Made by a program: the position numbers and the translations under genes. This document shows positions 47,839-63,264 of a DNA stretch of 64,000 nucleotides, piece by piece. The notes under the pieces are model-generated. The model had not been told where the DNA came from. It saw only the letters and a program-made list of their open reading frames with translations, and ran no database searches. Source of the DNA: Agaricus subrufescens (Eukaryota > Basidiomycota > Agaricomycetes > Agaricales > Agaricaceae); NCBI GenBank assembly GCA_029945375.1, contig CM057065.1, positions 2,046,001 through 2,110,000 on the forward strand, in the 5' to 3' direction. The stretch's first letter is position 1. Every line of letters begins with the position of its first letter.

Positions 47839-50800
47839 ATGGCGCGTTTCCGGGCTTTCGCATCCGAGAGCAGCAGCAGCGACGACGACGACGGGCGCCC
47901 GACGCGTCCGCTGCCAAACAGGCCCTCGCCCCCAAAGAAACCTGCGAAGACTCCGGCCGAGGACGATGAGTCCGCCGAAGAAGACGCTCTCACTGAATCA
48001 GAAGAGTCAAGTTCAGAGTCCTCCTCTTCGGACATACAGGAAGATGACCGTGCGGTGACCGTGCGTGAGGGATCCGCTACGCGCAAGACCAATGCGCTTG
48101 TCCAAGGCGAGGATGGCGAAATACACTATGCCCATGAGGTCGACGCACAAGCGCGTGTGGCACCAATGGCCCGCGACCCGACAATTATACCATGGGCACA
48201 GCAGCTCGGCGTCGATGCGCAAAAGATGCACGTCATGCAGACATCTCTTTTCCGTATGCCAGAGGAGGCGGCTGCTCTCAAAGCAATCTACAAACCCGAT
48301 CCCAAGACTTCTCACAAACGCATAAACATATATTCTCCTCCCAAACCTTTACCACGAAAGCACGGCAGGGAAGTAGATGCGGATGGTGTGAGGTCAGATT
48401 CTCGTGAGGTCCGTCCTGTATCCAGATTCAAATATCTTTAACTGCAACGTATTCTATCTTCACCTCACAGAGACGATCGTTTGCCCATCATGTTGAGCCA
48501 CCACATCGTCCCTCTCGAAAATACGCAAGGGTTGATAAGGCAACGTCGATTGCTAACAGCCACGAAGGCCTTTTCCTTGATGCGGGACTTGCCCTGGGTC
48601 GGTCATTCCGTGTAGCTTGGGGCCCAGGCGGTGTGCTGGTACATTTAGGCAGTATATGTAGTCCATCCTCTTCGTCCTCGTAAGTTTTCTCTTATCGCAC
48701 AGATCTCCTGTATCTAACGCCCTTGTTACCACAGCCCTTCTGCCAACTCATCAACGTTGTACCTCACCAATACCTCTGCCATCCTCGCCTCTAAGTCAGT
48801 AAATAATTCAAGCGCGAATGGATCCGACTCAGAAACTACTATGGCACTCTCACATAAACTTCTTCAGCATCACTTGACCAATACCAATATTAACCTTGAT
48901 GGTAGCGGTGTTCCTGGTGCATCTCCCGGACCGCTACCATCTATGCCGACGAACTCGAGACGCTCACCCTCTACAATCAAGTCTCTTGATTTTGCTTCCT
49001 TTGCTTCAATATTTCCCTCAACTGACTTTTCCGGTACTGCCTCCCTGTTTCGCCTCGGCGTATCATTGTTCGATCCTGTAGACTTGCATCTGGACGGCCA
49101 GCAAAACCCTCCCTCCTTTACAGCACCCCCCATCATCACTCCCGACATTCGAAGCCGCGTTGTTTCATTGAGGCGAAAGGCCGCACTTGGACAGTGGTTG
49201 GAAGAAGTTTCGAAGCCTGCCATTGACTCGGATCTAAGAAGTAAAGCAAACGGGCTTGCCTCCGGCGGTATGTTCCACTTGCTCTACGTGTTCCATATCT
49301 GACGCACGTCATAGGTGCATATACCCCCGCGGACACAGCGTTTACGCATTTGACGGGCCATCAGATAGAAAGAGCGTGCGCTGTTGCCGCGGAGGGTAAT
49401 TATATCAAGTTATCCACCCTCATCAGTCAAGCCGGCGGTGATGAGATGTTTCGAGATGATATTAGAGACCAATTGCGCGTTTGGAAAACAGATAAGCTGA
49501 ATCCAGGCGCTGGAACAGGCTTTGGTAGTGGTTTGATCGGGAGAGGTGTATGGAAGGTGTATTCCGTCTTGGGCGGAATCTTAGATGATGATGACGATGA
49601 CGAGCTCACAGACAAGGATGCTGATGTCTGTTCGGGGCTGGATTGGAAACGCGTGATGGGGTTATGTCTGTGGTACGGACAGGGTCTTGAAGCTTCCATC
49701 TCCGACATTGTGAGGTCTTACGAAAAGCTCATTTCACGACACTCAGACCCAAGTTCAAGACCTAGAACAATAGCGAAGCCTTTACCACCTTGGTTACTCG
49801 ATGTTCAGAGAAAAAAGCAGCCTAGCGCTTTACTTTCGAAGTGGAACAACAGGCCACCAAATTCCGAACCGGATGATCCACTTTATGCATTAATCAGGCT
49901 CTATGCTGATCCCGCCCTATCTTTATCTAATGTCCTTGATCCCCTTTCCTTCTCTTCGTCACTTTTGCAAGTCGGAGTAGCCCTTTGTTGGCACTTGTAC
50001 ATCATCTTATCTCGGGTTATGCGGATACGTGACTTTGCCGACCGGAGATCTATCGGGAACCGGAAGGCTTTAGTGAATGGCCACGGAAGAGAAGTGAATA
50101 GCGATGATGAAGAAAGAGAGGGAAGATATGAGCGATCCGTGACAGAAGGACACTCTCCGACAGCGGATTTGCTGTCGAGTACGTATGCGTTCGAATTGGA
50201 GAGTTGGGGAATGATTCAAGAGGCTATCTTTGTTCTGTTACACATTCAAAACAGCGCCGGGTTGGTAAATTCTAAATCCTATCAGCGGCTCATCCATTTC
50301 TTATTCCTACTCTCCCTGAACTAGGCGCGAAAAGGCAATCAAAGATCTATTGGCACGTTCTGCGCCTCATCTGGATGTATGGATGACAACTGGCATTGTT
50401 GGTAGCCTCAAGATTCCGATGGCCTGGGTAGACGAGACAAAGGTACGCATATTCAGTGTTTCATTCCCTTTTTGCAGTATTTGATTGTATCGCATGGCTT
50501 CGGTGACATAGGCGCAATATGCCCTCAGCAAGGGAGAGTTTTATAGTGCCTATGAACTTTATTTGACAGCTGGGCTTTACAACGATGCACATAACATAGC
50601 AGTCCTGGAACTCGCTCCCGACGCTATTCTCGCCCGTGACCTGGATCTTATTAAAGAACTACTTGAAGTATTTGACAGCGAAACGAAACACGACAAGATC
50701 GAGGGGTGGTTCGTTCGTGGAAAGGTGAATCAAAAAAGAAATACTTTCTCACAGCTATTGACTATCGACAGATTCTTCTGGATTATGTCCATATCTTGAA

Positions 50801-51200
50801 CCGCCTTGCTCAACTTCGGGATCAAACCGAGGGTGACGGTGAAGACGATCTACCGACGGCTACAGATCCATCTGTTGCACAAGAGATTGACGATCTTACA
50901 AGGAGGGTCCCTAAGATCATTGAAATCTTGCCGAATGTGTTTTATCGCAGCTGGACGAACGACCGGCGGCATGTTGCGGCAACAGAGGAGATGGTTAAAA
51001 GTCTTTTGGCTGTAACTGAGAAGATCAAACCTTTTGCTCTGGTTCGTCGTTCGCTTCCTCGTAGTGAAAGATTGATGGTTACCTTGATCATACAGACGCA
51101 GATTCAACCGCCTACTTTGCCGATTGTAGATGGGGCGATGAAGGTCGGGCTTGTGGGCAGTGTTGGACTCGCCCGTTTCATCAAAAGTATCGAAGTTTGA
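47839..51200 (+). CDS. Nucleoporin Nup96 (Nup145C-type), stand-alone
   Basis: Begins MARFRAFASESSSSDDDDG with an acidic/Ser-rich N-terminus, followed by EIHYAHEVDAQARV, PTIIPWAQQLGVDAQKMHVMQ and LFRMPEEA. The main part is the helical Nup96 domain: WKRVMGLCLWYGQGLEASISDIVRSYE, DDPLYALIRLYADPAL, FELESWGMIQEAIFVLLHIQNS, and ALSKGEFYSAYELYLTAGLYNDAHNIAVLELAPDAILA. Nup96 is part of the Y-shaped scaffold of the nuclear pore. In many eukaryotes it is made from a Nup98-Nup96 precursor. Here the ATG is 162 bp after the preceding gene, and no FG-repeat or autoproteolytic HFS segment lies in front, so it is an independent gene. Introns are short; the last coding exon ends FIKSIEV. Confidence 0.88.
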
Positions 51201-52076
51201 TAATTTTCCTGTAAATTTCTGCCATCTCCTCCGAGCTCATGTGGATATAATTAAGTGTTATGTACGAATTATGTTATTGTCCTGCAATACTGCCTGGCTT
51301 GATGTATTTCCTCGGGATAAGTTCTGTTTCATTCAATTAGAAACTCAGCTTGCTGAACATACCGATTCATCCGACAAGCCCGTAAATGCTAAACTGATGT
51401 TGGAGTAAAGCTCGGCTGTGATCAATAGGCGGTGAATACAACGCAACAATAGAAACTGGGGGGGCCTAGTATGTAGATTGACGTCGCATGTTGAACCTGA
51501 CCAGCGCTAAGACATACACATTCCCTTGTTTTGTCGGCATCATTCACAAATGGTATAATAGTTGCCGGAATAAGCTTTTATAATTAGATTTGAAACATAC
51601 GCATTACATCAATCAAGGTTCAGGCCTTCAAGTCTGAGCGCTTGGTGTACGTTGGGACAATGCTTCCGATCGACTGCCCTTTTGCCGGGTACTCGTGGCC
51701 GAGTCGGAATGATAGAATACGGGTGCTCCAGGGGAATGTTGACAGTATCATTCAGCAGAGATCTATTTGATGCATACGCCGATAGTTGCGGACAACGGAA
51801 CACGTATTCTTGGCACCGTCTCGGGGTGATGCTTTTAATTCTTATGTTCCTTGTGACTCTAAAGTCTGAAGGGGGTGTTGTTGAGTTTCAACAAAAAGAG
51901 GCTAGACAATGACTCAATGGTCCTGACACTGGTCAAAAGATGTGGTTGTCACACAAAATACTGTACAATTCTTTGAGCCATTTGGCGATTCAACACTAAC
52001 TATACATGCAGTAAAACAAACTCTCCCGATAATGTTACATAATCAACTTTTGTTTTTATCCCTTCCTCTATCTTTC
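51201..52076. other. Convergent intergenic region
   Basis: Lies between the 3' ends of NUP96 (plus) and the GH16 gene (minus). AT-rich with short random frames. No gene seen. Confidence 0.45.
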
Positions 52077-53587
52077 TCAAGTGTAGATGTTCAATGAGGC
52101 GAAGTCGAAGTATGCGTTGGTGAATGCCGAGGGATTGTTGTTGACAAAGTCTAAAAATAGGCAGATGAAGATAGATTCGTGTATACTCCGCTGAAATACT
52201 TACCGACACAAGTGGAAGGGCATCCAGATGCAGCGTACACTGAGGGATTTCCAGCAAAATCACCACCTGTAGGAGGATAATAAATTATGCGGGCGATGTT
52301 TGATCTTTGCGACGCCACTTACAGAATGTCACTGATATAGCAATGATGGAACCAATCAGTTAATTAATCAGACCGTAACCTAGATATAGAACTGCTTTGT
52401 AACTCACGGTTGATGACGATATTGTGCGGGCCGAACTTGCTGGAGATTGGGCAAGAGGTGCTCGGGAAGAACGCATTCGGAGTTGGCCAATTGCTGGTAT
52501 TGACCGTCGTGCCACCACTGGAGACATCCGAGGGGACACTACCTCCCCTAGGGAAGAACCAAACTTTGATGAACGAACTTGTTCGCTCCATAGCAAACCT
52601 ATGCAATCATGAGAAAAATGTTGGATCGGTTTTCCCTTGCCGCGCCACTTACCAGCCGCCACCATTATTGTTCAATGAAGGCCCGTAGCTATTTTGGTTG
52701 GTGTTGAATTTGACACCGCATCCATTGTTACCTTCGCAATCAGTGCCCACGCTAGTTCTATACGGAGATTCGTTGATGATTAAAGCCTATTTCGAGATAG
52801 GAACAGTAACCCTACCCCGTCTCACTACGTGAGCTTGGCATAGTGCAGCCTGAAATAGAACGCTGTTGGTGACACGAGGCAAAGAAGGAAACCAACATAC
52901 CTGCACTAGTGTGCAATGTGGCTTGGTTAGGACTTTGATCATTGACACCTTCCAAGATGTCAACTTCTCCCTAGATGCAATGAATTAAATATAGCGTGTT
53001 TGGAGCTGGAATAAACCCACCTGATTGGGCCAATCTGCGCCAACTGTCCATACGGCAGGCCAGGTTCTATAATGAGAGACCATTAGAAATTCCATGAAAC
53101 GTATTTCATCAGCGCTCACCCGCATCCTTGTGGCATGTGGCGTATGTTGAAACTTAGAAAAGGGTTTAGCCTCAGAAAAATTCACTAACTGGTATATAGC
53201 TTACACCATTACGGCAGTAGTATACTGCTTGTTGGATTGAAGGCGAACAGAGTCTCTACCGGGGCCACTTGAGCTCAAGGTTTTCTTGAAATCAGATCGC
53301 AGGACAAAATGATCCCCTGACGCAAAGGTCAAGTTCTCCGACTTAGCAGTTGCCGAATTGACATAGTTTCTGAAACAAGTTATCAGTTCGATTCGCCCCT
53401 GTAAATCTGTAAGAGGTCCAACGTACACTCGGCCATGCGTTGGGTCAGAGATAGCCTGATACGAGAAAGCACTGAGGAACTGGCTCCCGCTGATACTATC
53501 TGACCGGGAATAGGTAGCTCCCAGTACAGGGCTGAGGGATGCTAAAGCGACGAGAGAATACAGTAGAGATGAGAACCCTGGAACCAT
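52077..53587 (-). CDS. Secreted glycoside hydrolase family 16 (endo-beta-1,3(4)-glucanase-like)
   Basis: Multi-exon gene on the minus strand, about 300 residues. It starts with a signal peptide (MVPGFSSLLYSLVALASL, cut near VLG-AT). Next come SGSQFLSAFSYQAISDPTHGRVNYV, SDFKKTLSSSGPGRDSVRL and RHMPQGCGTWPAVWTVGADWPNQ. The GH16 catalytic motif is GEVDILEGV, with the nucleophile and acid/base Glu flanking Asp, and its first Gly starts a new exon. Later parts (SYGPSFNNNGGGWYAMER, FFPRGG, FGPHNIVIN, CGDFAGNPSVYA) end NAYFDFASLNIYT. GH16 enzymes of this fungal subgroup cut or transfer mixed or beta-1,3 glucans; the protein is secreted and could act on the fungal wall. All key residues are intact. 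Confidence 0.92.
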
Positions 53588-54891
53588 TGATCGTAAAATG
53601 GTACTGTCAAGTGAGCTGCAGAATATAGAGGCTAGTAAACGGGTCTTTTATATCCCTCAATCCCGCTCTCCCACATCCACATGCATACTTCTAGTCGCAC
53701 CACGGGGTCAGGAAGCAGCTGAACAATACAAGCGTGATCTTGTTTTCCCGCCTTGTGCCACAGAGAAAGGACCGGATGCTTCAAGTATTGTCGATCCGAG
53801 GTATACCGGTTTAAACGAACAGTGAGGAGCCCAGATATATTTAGACGATGGTGGTGTTATGACCTGGCATCGACTCCATAAGGCACTAATAAGGGTGCCT
53901 TGGCAATGCTTGACCACGAGAACCTATACCGCAAGGGAGTGGAGAACCATTCCGGCACTAAGCCTTTAGACTAGGTCACTAGGCTAATCAGCAGTGCAGC
54001 CGCTAAGCTGGGTGAAATTGCATCTAGCACAGCAAATCATGATCGCCCGTTATCCAAAAGAAGCAAGGGGGTGCGATCAGAGTGCGATAGTTGCACATGG
54101 GACCAGGGAAACAATCGGACCTTTCGGGCAGAATAAAGCCGCACTGAGGGATAGTCAATGTTTATTTCGAGTTGGTGTACCACGTTGCCTTTCTGCCATT
54201 CCACCTTGGAAGCAGCACGACGCGGCAGTTAAGCATATGCTTAACATTGAAAATATCTTTGAAACTGGGAAGATATTTCAGCCAAAACATCGGGAGGTGA
54301 AACTTCAGACAGGAAAGTAAACAGATTCCCAAGTTTGCCGGTAAAAATACCACGGTGAGACCTGGACTGCAGAGATATGCATATCCCGATCTCGCGCATC
54401 TGATACGTATGGTGATTGGTTTCGCGAACTGCGTATGATTAGTAGGAAAAGGGCCTCTTAGTGACAGATGGTGGTGGTCGGAATGAAGCGAATATTGGAG
54501 CGCATCATAATATTCATCAGTGGCGCTTTTTTACTCACGCTCAGGTTGAAGTAGACAGAATGGAAGGAACGAACAAGCCAATATGAATAAGCCATGGAGT
54601 GACTGATGCGTTGATAGAACTGAAATACTTGGCGCCAAACTTTTGACTTTAAGAAGATCAAAAAGGCAATAAGGTTAAGGACAAATGATGCGTTAATAAA
54701 CATTAAATGTCGAATAAATATATCTAGGAACAAGGATATGCTACACGGCTGGCGTATATAAGTTAGCACATACAAAACTCAGTGCACATAAATAAGTGCT
54801 AAATAAATAAATAAGTAAATAATCATCGCACATAATCGTGGCGAGTGAGTCAGTAAGTTGGGTTAAACGCCAACACTACATTTCTATGCGT
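53588..54891. other. Intergenic region upstream of GH16
   Basis: About 1.3 kb with no gene. It holds the GH16 promoter on the minus strand (TATAAAAG-type sequence near 53645-53655) and a short TAAATAAATAAATAAGTAAATAA tract at about 54800-54822. Confidence 0.45.
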
Positions 54892-55617
54892 CTAGTCAAT
54901 GTTTCGTCCAGAAAGGAGGAGAGTGGTTGCCGTGACAATGGTGTCCAAAAGACCAAGTTGGATGGCATCAGGGATCATTTCAATCGTGATGATTTGAGCT
55001 CCCGATCTGGTGACCTTGGCAAGGAACGTGGCTGGCGTCCCATTTCCACCAGAGTACAACTGTGGGTGAAAAAGGGCCATCAGCATTGCGCGCTGCCCAC
55101 AACCGATATGGGACCCACATTTATACTTTTGTCTCGAGCAGCCCAAATGTAACGTGTCCCTCTGATCTCCATTGATCTGTAACTTTGGGTAAAACAAATA
55201 AGATCATTGTTAGTTGGAGAAGGAAAGATGTGTGATTGCTTACCTGTGATCTGAAGAGGTACGTAACCAATTCATAACGTTCTGTTTGGCCAGCATTCCA
55301 CGAATTTCCACGAACGGATGAGCCTGCCACTCTATCAAGGAAATGTTCTTTCCTTCAGCGTTCTTGATCACCGTGTAGCCCGGCATGCTACTATCAGTCA
55401 CAATGTGGTAATACACTTGGTTCTGCGAGCCAACGACAGAACAGTTGAAAATATCGGGTCTAAACCCAGTAAAATAATACGTGACAGTCTGTGAAGGAGC
55501 GGGAGGGTAAGGAAGTGCACCGAAAATAGAAGGGGGTGGATTATTGTTCCAAAGGGAACCAGAGGATTGTCCCTGGCCAGCCTCAGCCCAGCTACCGAAA
55601 GGGTTCTGGTGTTGCAT
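54892..55617 (-). CDS. DUF6593-type small protein
   Basis: Three exons (55244-55617, 55119-55182, 54892-55059), 201 residues. The second intron (GTGGGT...CACAG, 59 nt) is needed to keep the family pattern, because reading through it hits TGA. The N-terminus is MQHQNPFGSWAEAGQ with a Pro/Asn-rich segment. Then come YYFTGFRPDIFNCSVVGSQNQ, YHIVTDSSMPGYTVIKNAEG, ISLIEWQAHPFVEIRGM, MEIRGTRYIWAARDKS and QLGLLDTIVTATTLLLSGRNID. This layout fits the DUF6593 domain common in mushroom-forming fungi, whose function is unknown. The ATG at 55617 is preferred because family members begin with this kind of short polar head; an in-frame extension upstream would be hydrophobic and is unlikely. Confidence 0.75.
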
Positions 55618-57222
55618 GATAAAAAAATAGTAGAGAAGGCGAAGGCAAAAGTAAAAAGAATATAAGAGTGTAAAGGAAAGCGGGAGCTCGAAGCGTTGAA
55701 TGGTATGTCGATTGCAGGCCATGCCCTACTGCTTTTAAGGTCTGTTCGAGTGTAAGCCTATGACCGATAACATGACCGAACGGATCACAACCGGAGGTAA
55801 TCAACCCAAAGTGTGATAACAGAGGCTCAGGTGAGGGGAGATGGGAGAGACGAGGAAGAGATGAAACCCAAGCGGAGGAGAGGAAGAATCGGAACATAGC
55901 CTCAGTAACCAACTTTAGGAAAACCTTATTTTCCCTGCCTGATGGTATTGGTTGAGTAGAACAGGATAACCGGTTTCAAGTTTTATTTGGTTGACAACGA
56001 TTTGAGATCAGGTCTCCAAATTCGATTTCACTGCGGCCAGCCAGGTATGAATTGTGAAAAGTGTCACAAAAACCCTAGATTTATTCGAAGGGCCTCTCTA
56101 TCCCGTCAATTAAGTTACTGAACGTAACAGATGCGGCCAGGCCGGGTTTCCAGAATCAAAGCTTAGAAAGAGTGTGACTGGAACAAACAGTTTTGATATG
56201 TCCGCTCAAGTTCGCGTTCAGATCAAGCTTCTGTTGATGACATCGCTCCCTACTCATACCCTGATGATGTCAACTCACCGGTTTGACTGGACCTGTCCAG
56301 CCTAATCAGTCTTAGCCTAACTCGTAAGAACTGGCATCACAAAGTCATTTCTTTGCCTCACATTTGATACTGTATTTGAGGCACCGTATTTGAAACACAA
56401 AGGCGAAGGCGACTTTTAACCAGAGCCAGTGATTTGAAGTCGTTTAGTTGGGTGACTCACGTTGGCCGCCCGTCACAGTTCTGACCCATTGATGAGGATA
56501 CTTCATTGAAATCACTGACTCAAAAACCGTTTAACGGTTGAAAACATTTTAGAGCGGTTAAGCCGGCAAGAAGGGGGGAAATCATACTTGCTGGAGATTG
56601 TTCATGCGAGAAAGTGCGAGAAAGTCGTAGAATTGAGGCTGGCGGCCCTCACCGCATGTCGTACTACAGCGTTGCCAGGCGCGCTGACAAAGCAATGCCG
56701 CTGATGGGTATCTCTCGGCTTCTGCGGCCCGAATGTGCACGAAACTAATCTTATTTTATATCCATTTACTCGACTGATTTGGGATTCCTGGAAAGCCTGC
56801 AGTAACAGGGCCAAGCGGCCATGAAAACCCTCAGGGTACCGCATAAGTAACAAGTAGACCGCAAGGCAGACCTGTCACAAAGTCGCTTATCATACTTCTG
56901 ACACGTTTACGGTGCACCGCAGCGCTATAGATGTCAACAAACTGCGCCTTTGTGAACAAAGCACCTCTAACTACTTGATGAAAACGCATACCTATGATGA
57001 GAATGATCCATTGTAACATGGGGACAACGTGAAACACATTTAGCAGATATGTAGCTGCTGCAACCGTATTAGATCGATTATGACGAGCTTTCACGACCAT
57101 GTCGAGATTTAGAAATTGTATTACTAAAACAAGGGATGGAGAAAACAAGGATATGTGTACAGCGTAAACCCGTGCCCACGTTCGGCAGTGTAGAGAGCCG
57201 CTTACAGTGGCAACAACACTCG
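55618..57222. other. 1.6-kb intergenic region, no gene seen
   Basis: Between the DUF6593 gene start and the 3' end of UBC4/5. Short frames only; no RNA gene or repeat recognised. Confidence 0.45.
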
Positions 57223-59790
<2,568 letters not shown>

Positions 59791-62700
59791 CTAATCATCA
59801 TAATCATCATCATCATCATCAATCACAAGTATGCCGGAGGTATTCAAACAATCGGGCCATCGCATACGTATCCAGGTCTTCGTTTCTTGAGAATACCACA
59901 CTTTAGCATCATTCCTGATACTCCTGGTTACTTCATCGATAATCCTAAGTAAGAGTCACCATGCATTCGACAATGCAACAGATGAAATTGAGCCATCACA
60001 TCAAAAAGACACCTGCCCGGCGAAACGGACAACACCCACCTAATCTTCTGCTTCCACAAATCCGTAACCTGTTTTCTTTCCTTTTTGCAAGTGATCGTCA
60101 TCAACCGGTCCATTAGAAGCCTAGTCGCTTTGAATTCCTTATCCAGGAAGTCTTGCCGTTCCTCGGCCGACTTCGCTAATACTCTCTTGAGCTCTTGAAG
60201 CATCCTAAGCGGTATTCCTGGAGGTGACCTCGGTGCTGAAACCAATGTTAGCTGCGGCGTTAGAGAGGCTCCATTATCCGTTTTGACTGCTGCGCTTTGA
60301 TCCGTGACTGTATCTGATTTTTGAACCCGGTCGGATGTGCCTTTTTCGAAGCCTGAAGTAACGGCCATGACAGGAGTTAAAAGTCAACGATAACAAGCTG
60401 GAGTTCCAATAAAAATAGAAGCAGCCGCCTTACCCGGTTTTGGAATTGTTACCGACTCCGATATCGCAGCGGGAATAGAAGTTGATAATATGGGAAGCTG
60501 AGGCTTGACTGATCCGGACGGGTCAACTGGTTTGGGTGGAACCTTTGTAGCAGAAATACGGGGATCTGGAGCGCAGTTCTGGTTCGTTTGAGATTTCGAT
60601 GCGTTCGCTACTGGTATAACGGAGAGTTTGTCCACCTCCATTGGTGAGGTAGTAGGAGCGGGCACAATGCCCGATACAGTTTGAGATCGCTCCTGGGACT
60701 CTGTTACCTCCTTACGGTCACTCAGTATCGGACGAGCCGTGGACATAGGCGGAGAGTGTGAGGGTGGTTCTACTGTTGCTGACAAAGAGATAGTGGAAAG
60801 AGTAGTGGGATGATTCCTGGGCGTCTGTCCAGACAGCAAATCTGGTTTTCCCGAAGGAAGGGGAGGCACAGGAACATTACATGAAGGCGTATCTGACAAT
60901 TTAGGTTTCGCTGGTAGTGATGAAGGAAGGGCGGAAGGATGTAATGTTGGTGCATGTTCCTTAGAGGTGCAGGCAGTTGGAGGTTGTTCAATTTGGTTGA
61001 CCGAAACAGAGGAATTAGGATGTATGCGTGTTTGTTGTGGCTTAGATGAAGAAGAAGAACTCGTGGAATCAGAGGTTTTCCAAGATGTTTGTCCAAAGTG
61101 CGACTCTGACTTCCCCGGCGGAATGGTTCTGCTGGCCTTAGTAGATAAAGATTGTGAGGTTTGTTTCAACGACTGGGGTTTTGGGGGCAAGATTGACGAC
61201 AGTGGCGATAGTAGCTCCGACGTCGAACTTGGTCCTGCAACGATGTCCATAGGGACAGTGGCACCGGTAGAAGTGCTTGCTGCATTTCGTTGGTTCCGGG
61301 GCGGGAAAGCTGGCATCGGTTGAGCATTTTTAGAGCGTAAAGCACTCTTGTCCACCTCCGTCTTCCTCTCCTCACTCCCAACCTGCTCTACTTGAGACTG
61401 CCCTGGCTGGCATCGAGGCAGAGTTTTCATTCTCCTCTCTCGCTCAAATAACGCGATCTCTTTTTGCTCCCATCTTGAAATATCTTCCTCTGCAGATATT
61501 ATTTCAGTCATCGCTGCCAGTTTCTCGTAGAACCCCATTTCGCCAGCCATTTTTTGCAGCACGACTCTCGGTTCTGTGGTCTGGACTTGTTGAACTTCGC
61601 ACAAATCTAGTTTCGCGCCAGACCATTCGGTCAGGGCCTTCGTTACGGCTGATTCATCCATCGGTTTTTGCAACGTCTCTTGGATCTCTGTAACCATTCT
61701 CTTTGAAGCCGTCCAGCTAGTCACCAGTTGGCTCTCCTTCTCCGCGTCTGGTCTATACCAATAAGCCGTTATAACGTCTAGTCTAAGTTTAGGTCCTCCA
61801 ACAGCACCAACGTCAACTCCGGTCCCATCCACACCCAATTTTGGACTTGCCCACGCACTGATAGCGTGTTCGGGTTGTTTAAACACGACAAATGCTCTCC
61901 GTGGGCCAAGCAGGATAAGTTCCGGCAGCGATCCGCAAGCCTCCAGACACCAATTTTGTATCCAAACTTTAGAGGAGCTACACGGCTTCGGCAGATTCTC
62001 TAACACAAGTGTACGATCAAGATCTGGGGTGTAAGGTGGAGGCACTATGCCGGGTGGCGCAGGAAACATCAAAGGTAGAATTATTGGAAATACGCCATGT
62101 ATATCACGAAAGTCTGGCTTGCCAATAGGAAAATACGTTGAAACGGGCATCGATCGATCGGGACGAAGAGTGAATGGTCTTTGGCGAGAGATAGAAACTT
62201 TGTCATTGGAATGCGGTGGGCGTGCGTGTAGATGATCCGAAGTAGTGCGATCTGACTTTGTAGATGATCTCAAAGAGGAAAGCTGGTGTTTCGGTTCTGA
62301 TTTCACAGATGTCCTTGAGGATGGAAGTGAAAGCTTTGACTGCTGCTTCTGCGTTGTCGTAGGTTTGAATGGCAGAGGCATGCCTACAGGCGGGAAAGGC
62401 GATGCTGACATCGCGAATCCGTTCATGGACATAGACATCGCCCAAAACACTGGATCGAAGCCTACGTCCATGAGGGCGAACGGCTCCTGCGTTGTTGAAA
62501 TGGGTTGACCAATGAAAAAATCCTGCGCAGGTACAGGCGGAGGAAATGAGGTTGGGTCAAATGAATAAGTAGAGGGCCCAGAAGAAGGTAGGGCTGCAGA
62601 ATCTGGGAATCGTGAGTGCCTGGGGAAAGGCGGTGTCGCATTCGGGCATGAAGTGGATCCTAGAACACTAGGAGTCTTGGAGGTGGTCGTGTCTTTGAGA

Positions 62701-63264
62701 ATAGCGGGGTGATCTGGTAACGCTGTACGTTCATTACTAGGTTTATGATTATGCTTGAGTTTCTTTGTAGGCGGGCCAATCTTGGGGGGAGGTAGCTTCT
62801 CTGGTGGGTTTACAAGCTGTTGTTGTGCATCGCTTTCGCGCTTCACGTTGTCTACTGCAATTTCGACGACAATGCTTGCGGAGTTCGGCTGATCTCCGGC
62901 GCTACAGGGAGCACCATTTGAAGGCGATGATGAGGGCGCTCGCTTGCGCTTCCGGTCATGTGTATGCTGTCGTAGATCTAGAAAAAAATTGTCACTCTGT
63001 GTCATAAGCTAGCACAAGCATTTTACCTTGACTGTATTTCTTGAGAGTTTGCGCAGATGATCTAGAAAGATTCAGACGCGCCACATTTGAAAGAAGGGTG
63101 CCCGGACGCGGCGAGAGTCGGGGGGTAGTATCGGGCTCTTCTGAGAGGATAGGGTAGGGCGAGGGTGTCTCGATGAGTTCCGTAATGACCTCGGATTCGG
63201 AGTCGTCGTCTAAGAGGATGGGCGAGTCTTGAGTACCCTGCCCGGAGAGAATCATCGAGTACAT
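59791..63264 (-). CDS. Large disordered protein with an RRM-like segment and acidic hydrophobic ends
   Basis: Four exons (63027-63264, 60434-62977, 60040-60352, 59791-59944) keep frame and give 1,082 residues. Near the N-terminus is SPILLDDDSESEVITEL; the C-terminus is GILVIDDDDDDYDD. Both look like SUMO-interaction motifs (hydrophobic core followed by acids). A basic HDRKRKR segment and KKLKHNHK could be nuclear signals. Around residues 350-430, DRTLVLENLP, LPELILLGPRRAFVVFKQPEHAISAW resembles an RNA-recognition motif with RNP-like strands. A coiled segment follows (EEDISRWEQKEIALFERERRMK). The remainder is Ser/Pro-rich, and the end has a helical piece (LQELKRVLAKSAEERQDFLDKEFKATRLLMDRL). 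I cannot name the family; a nuclear RNA-related role is inferred. Confidence 0.75.
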
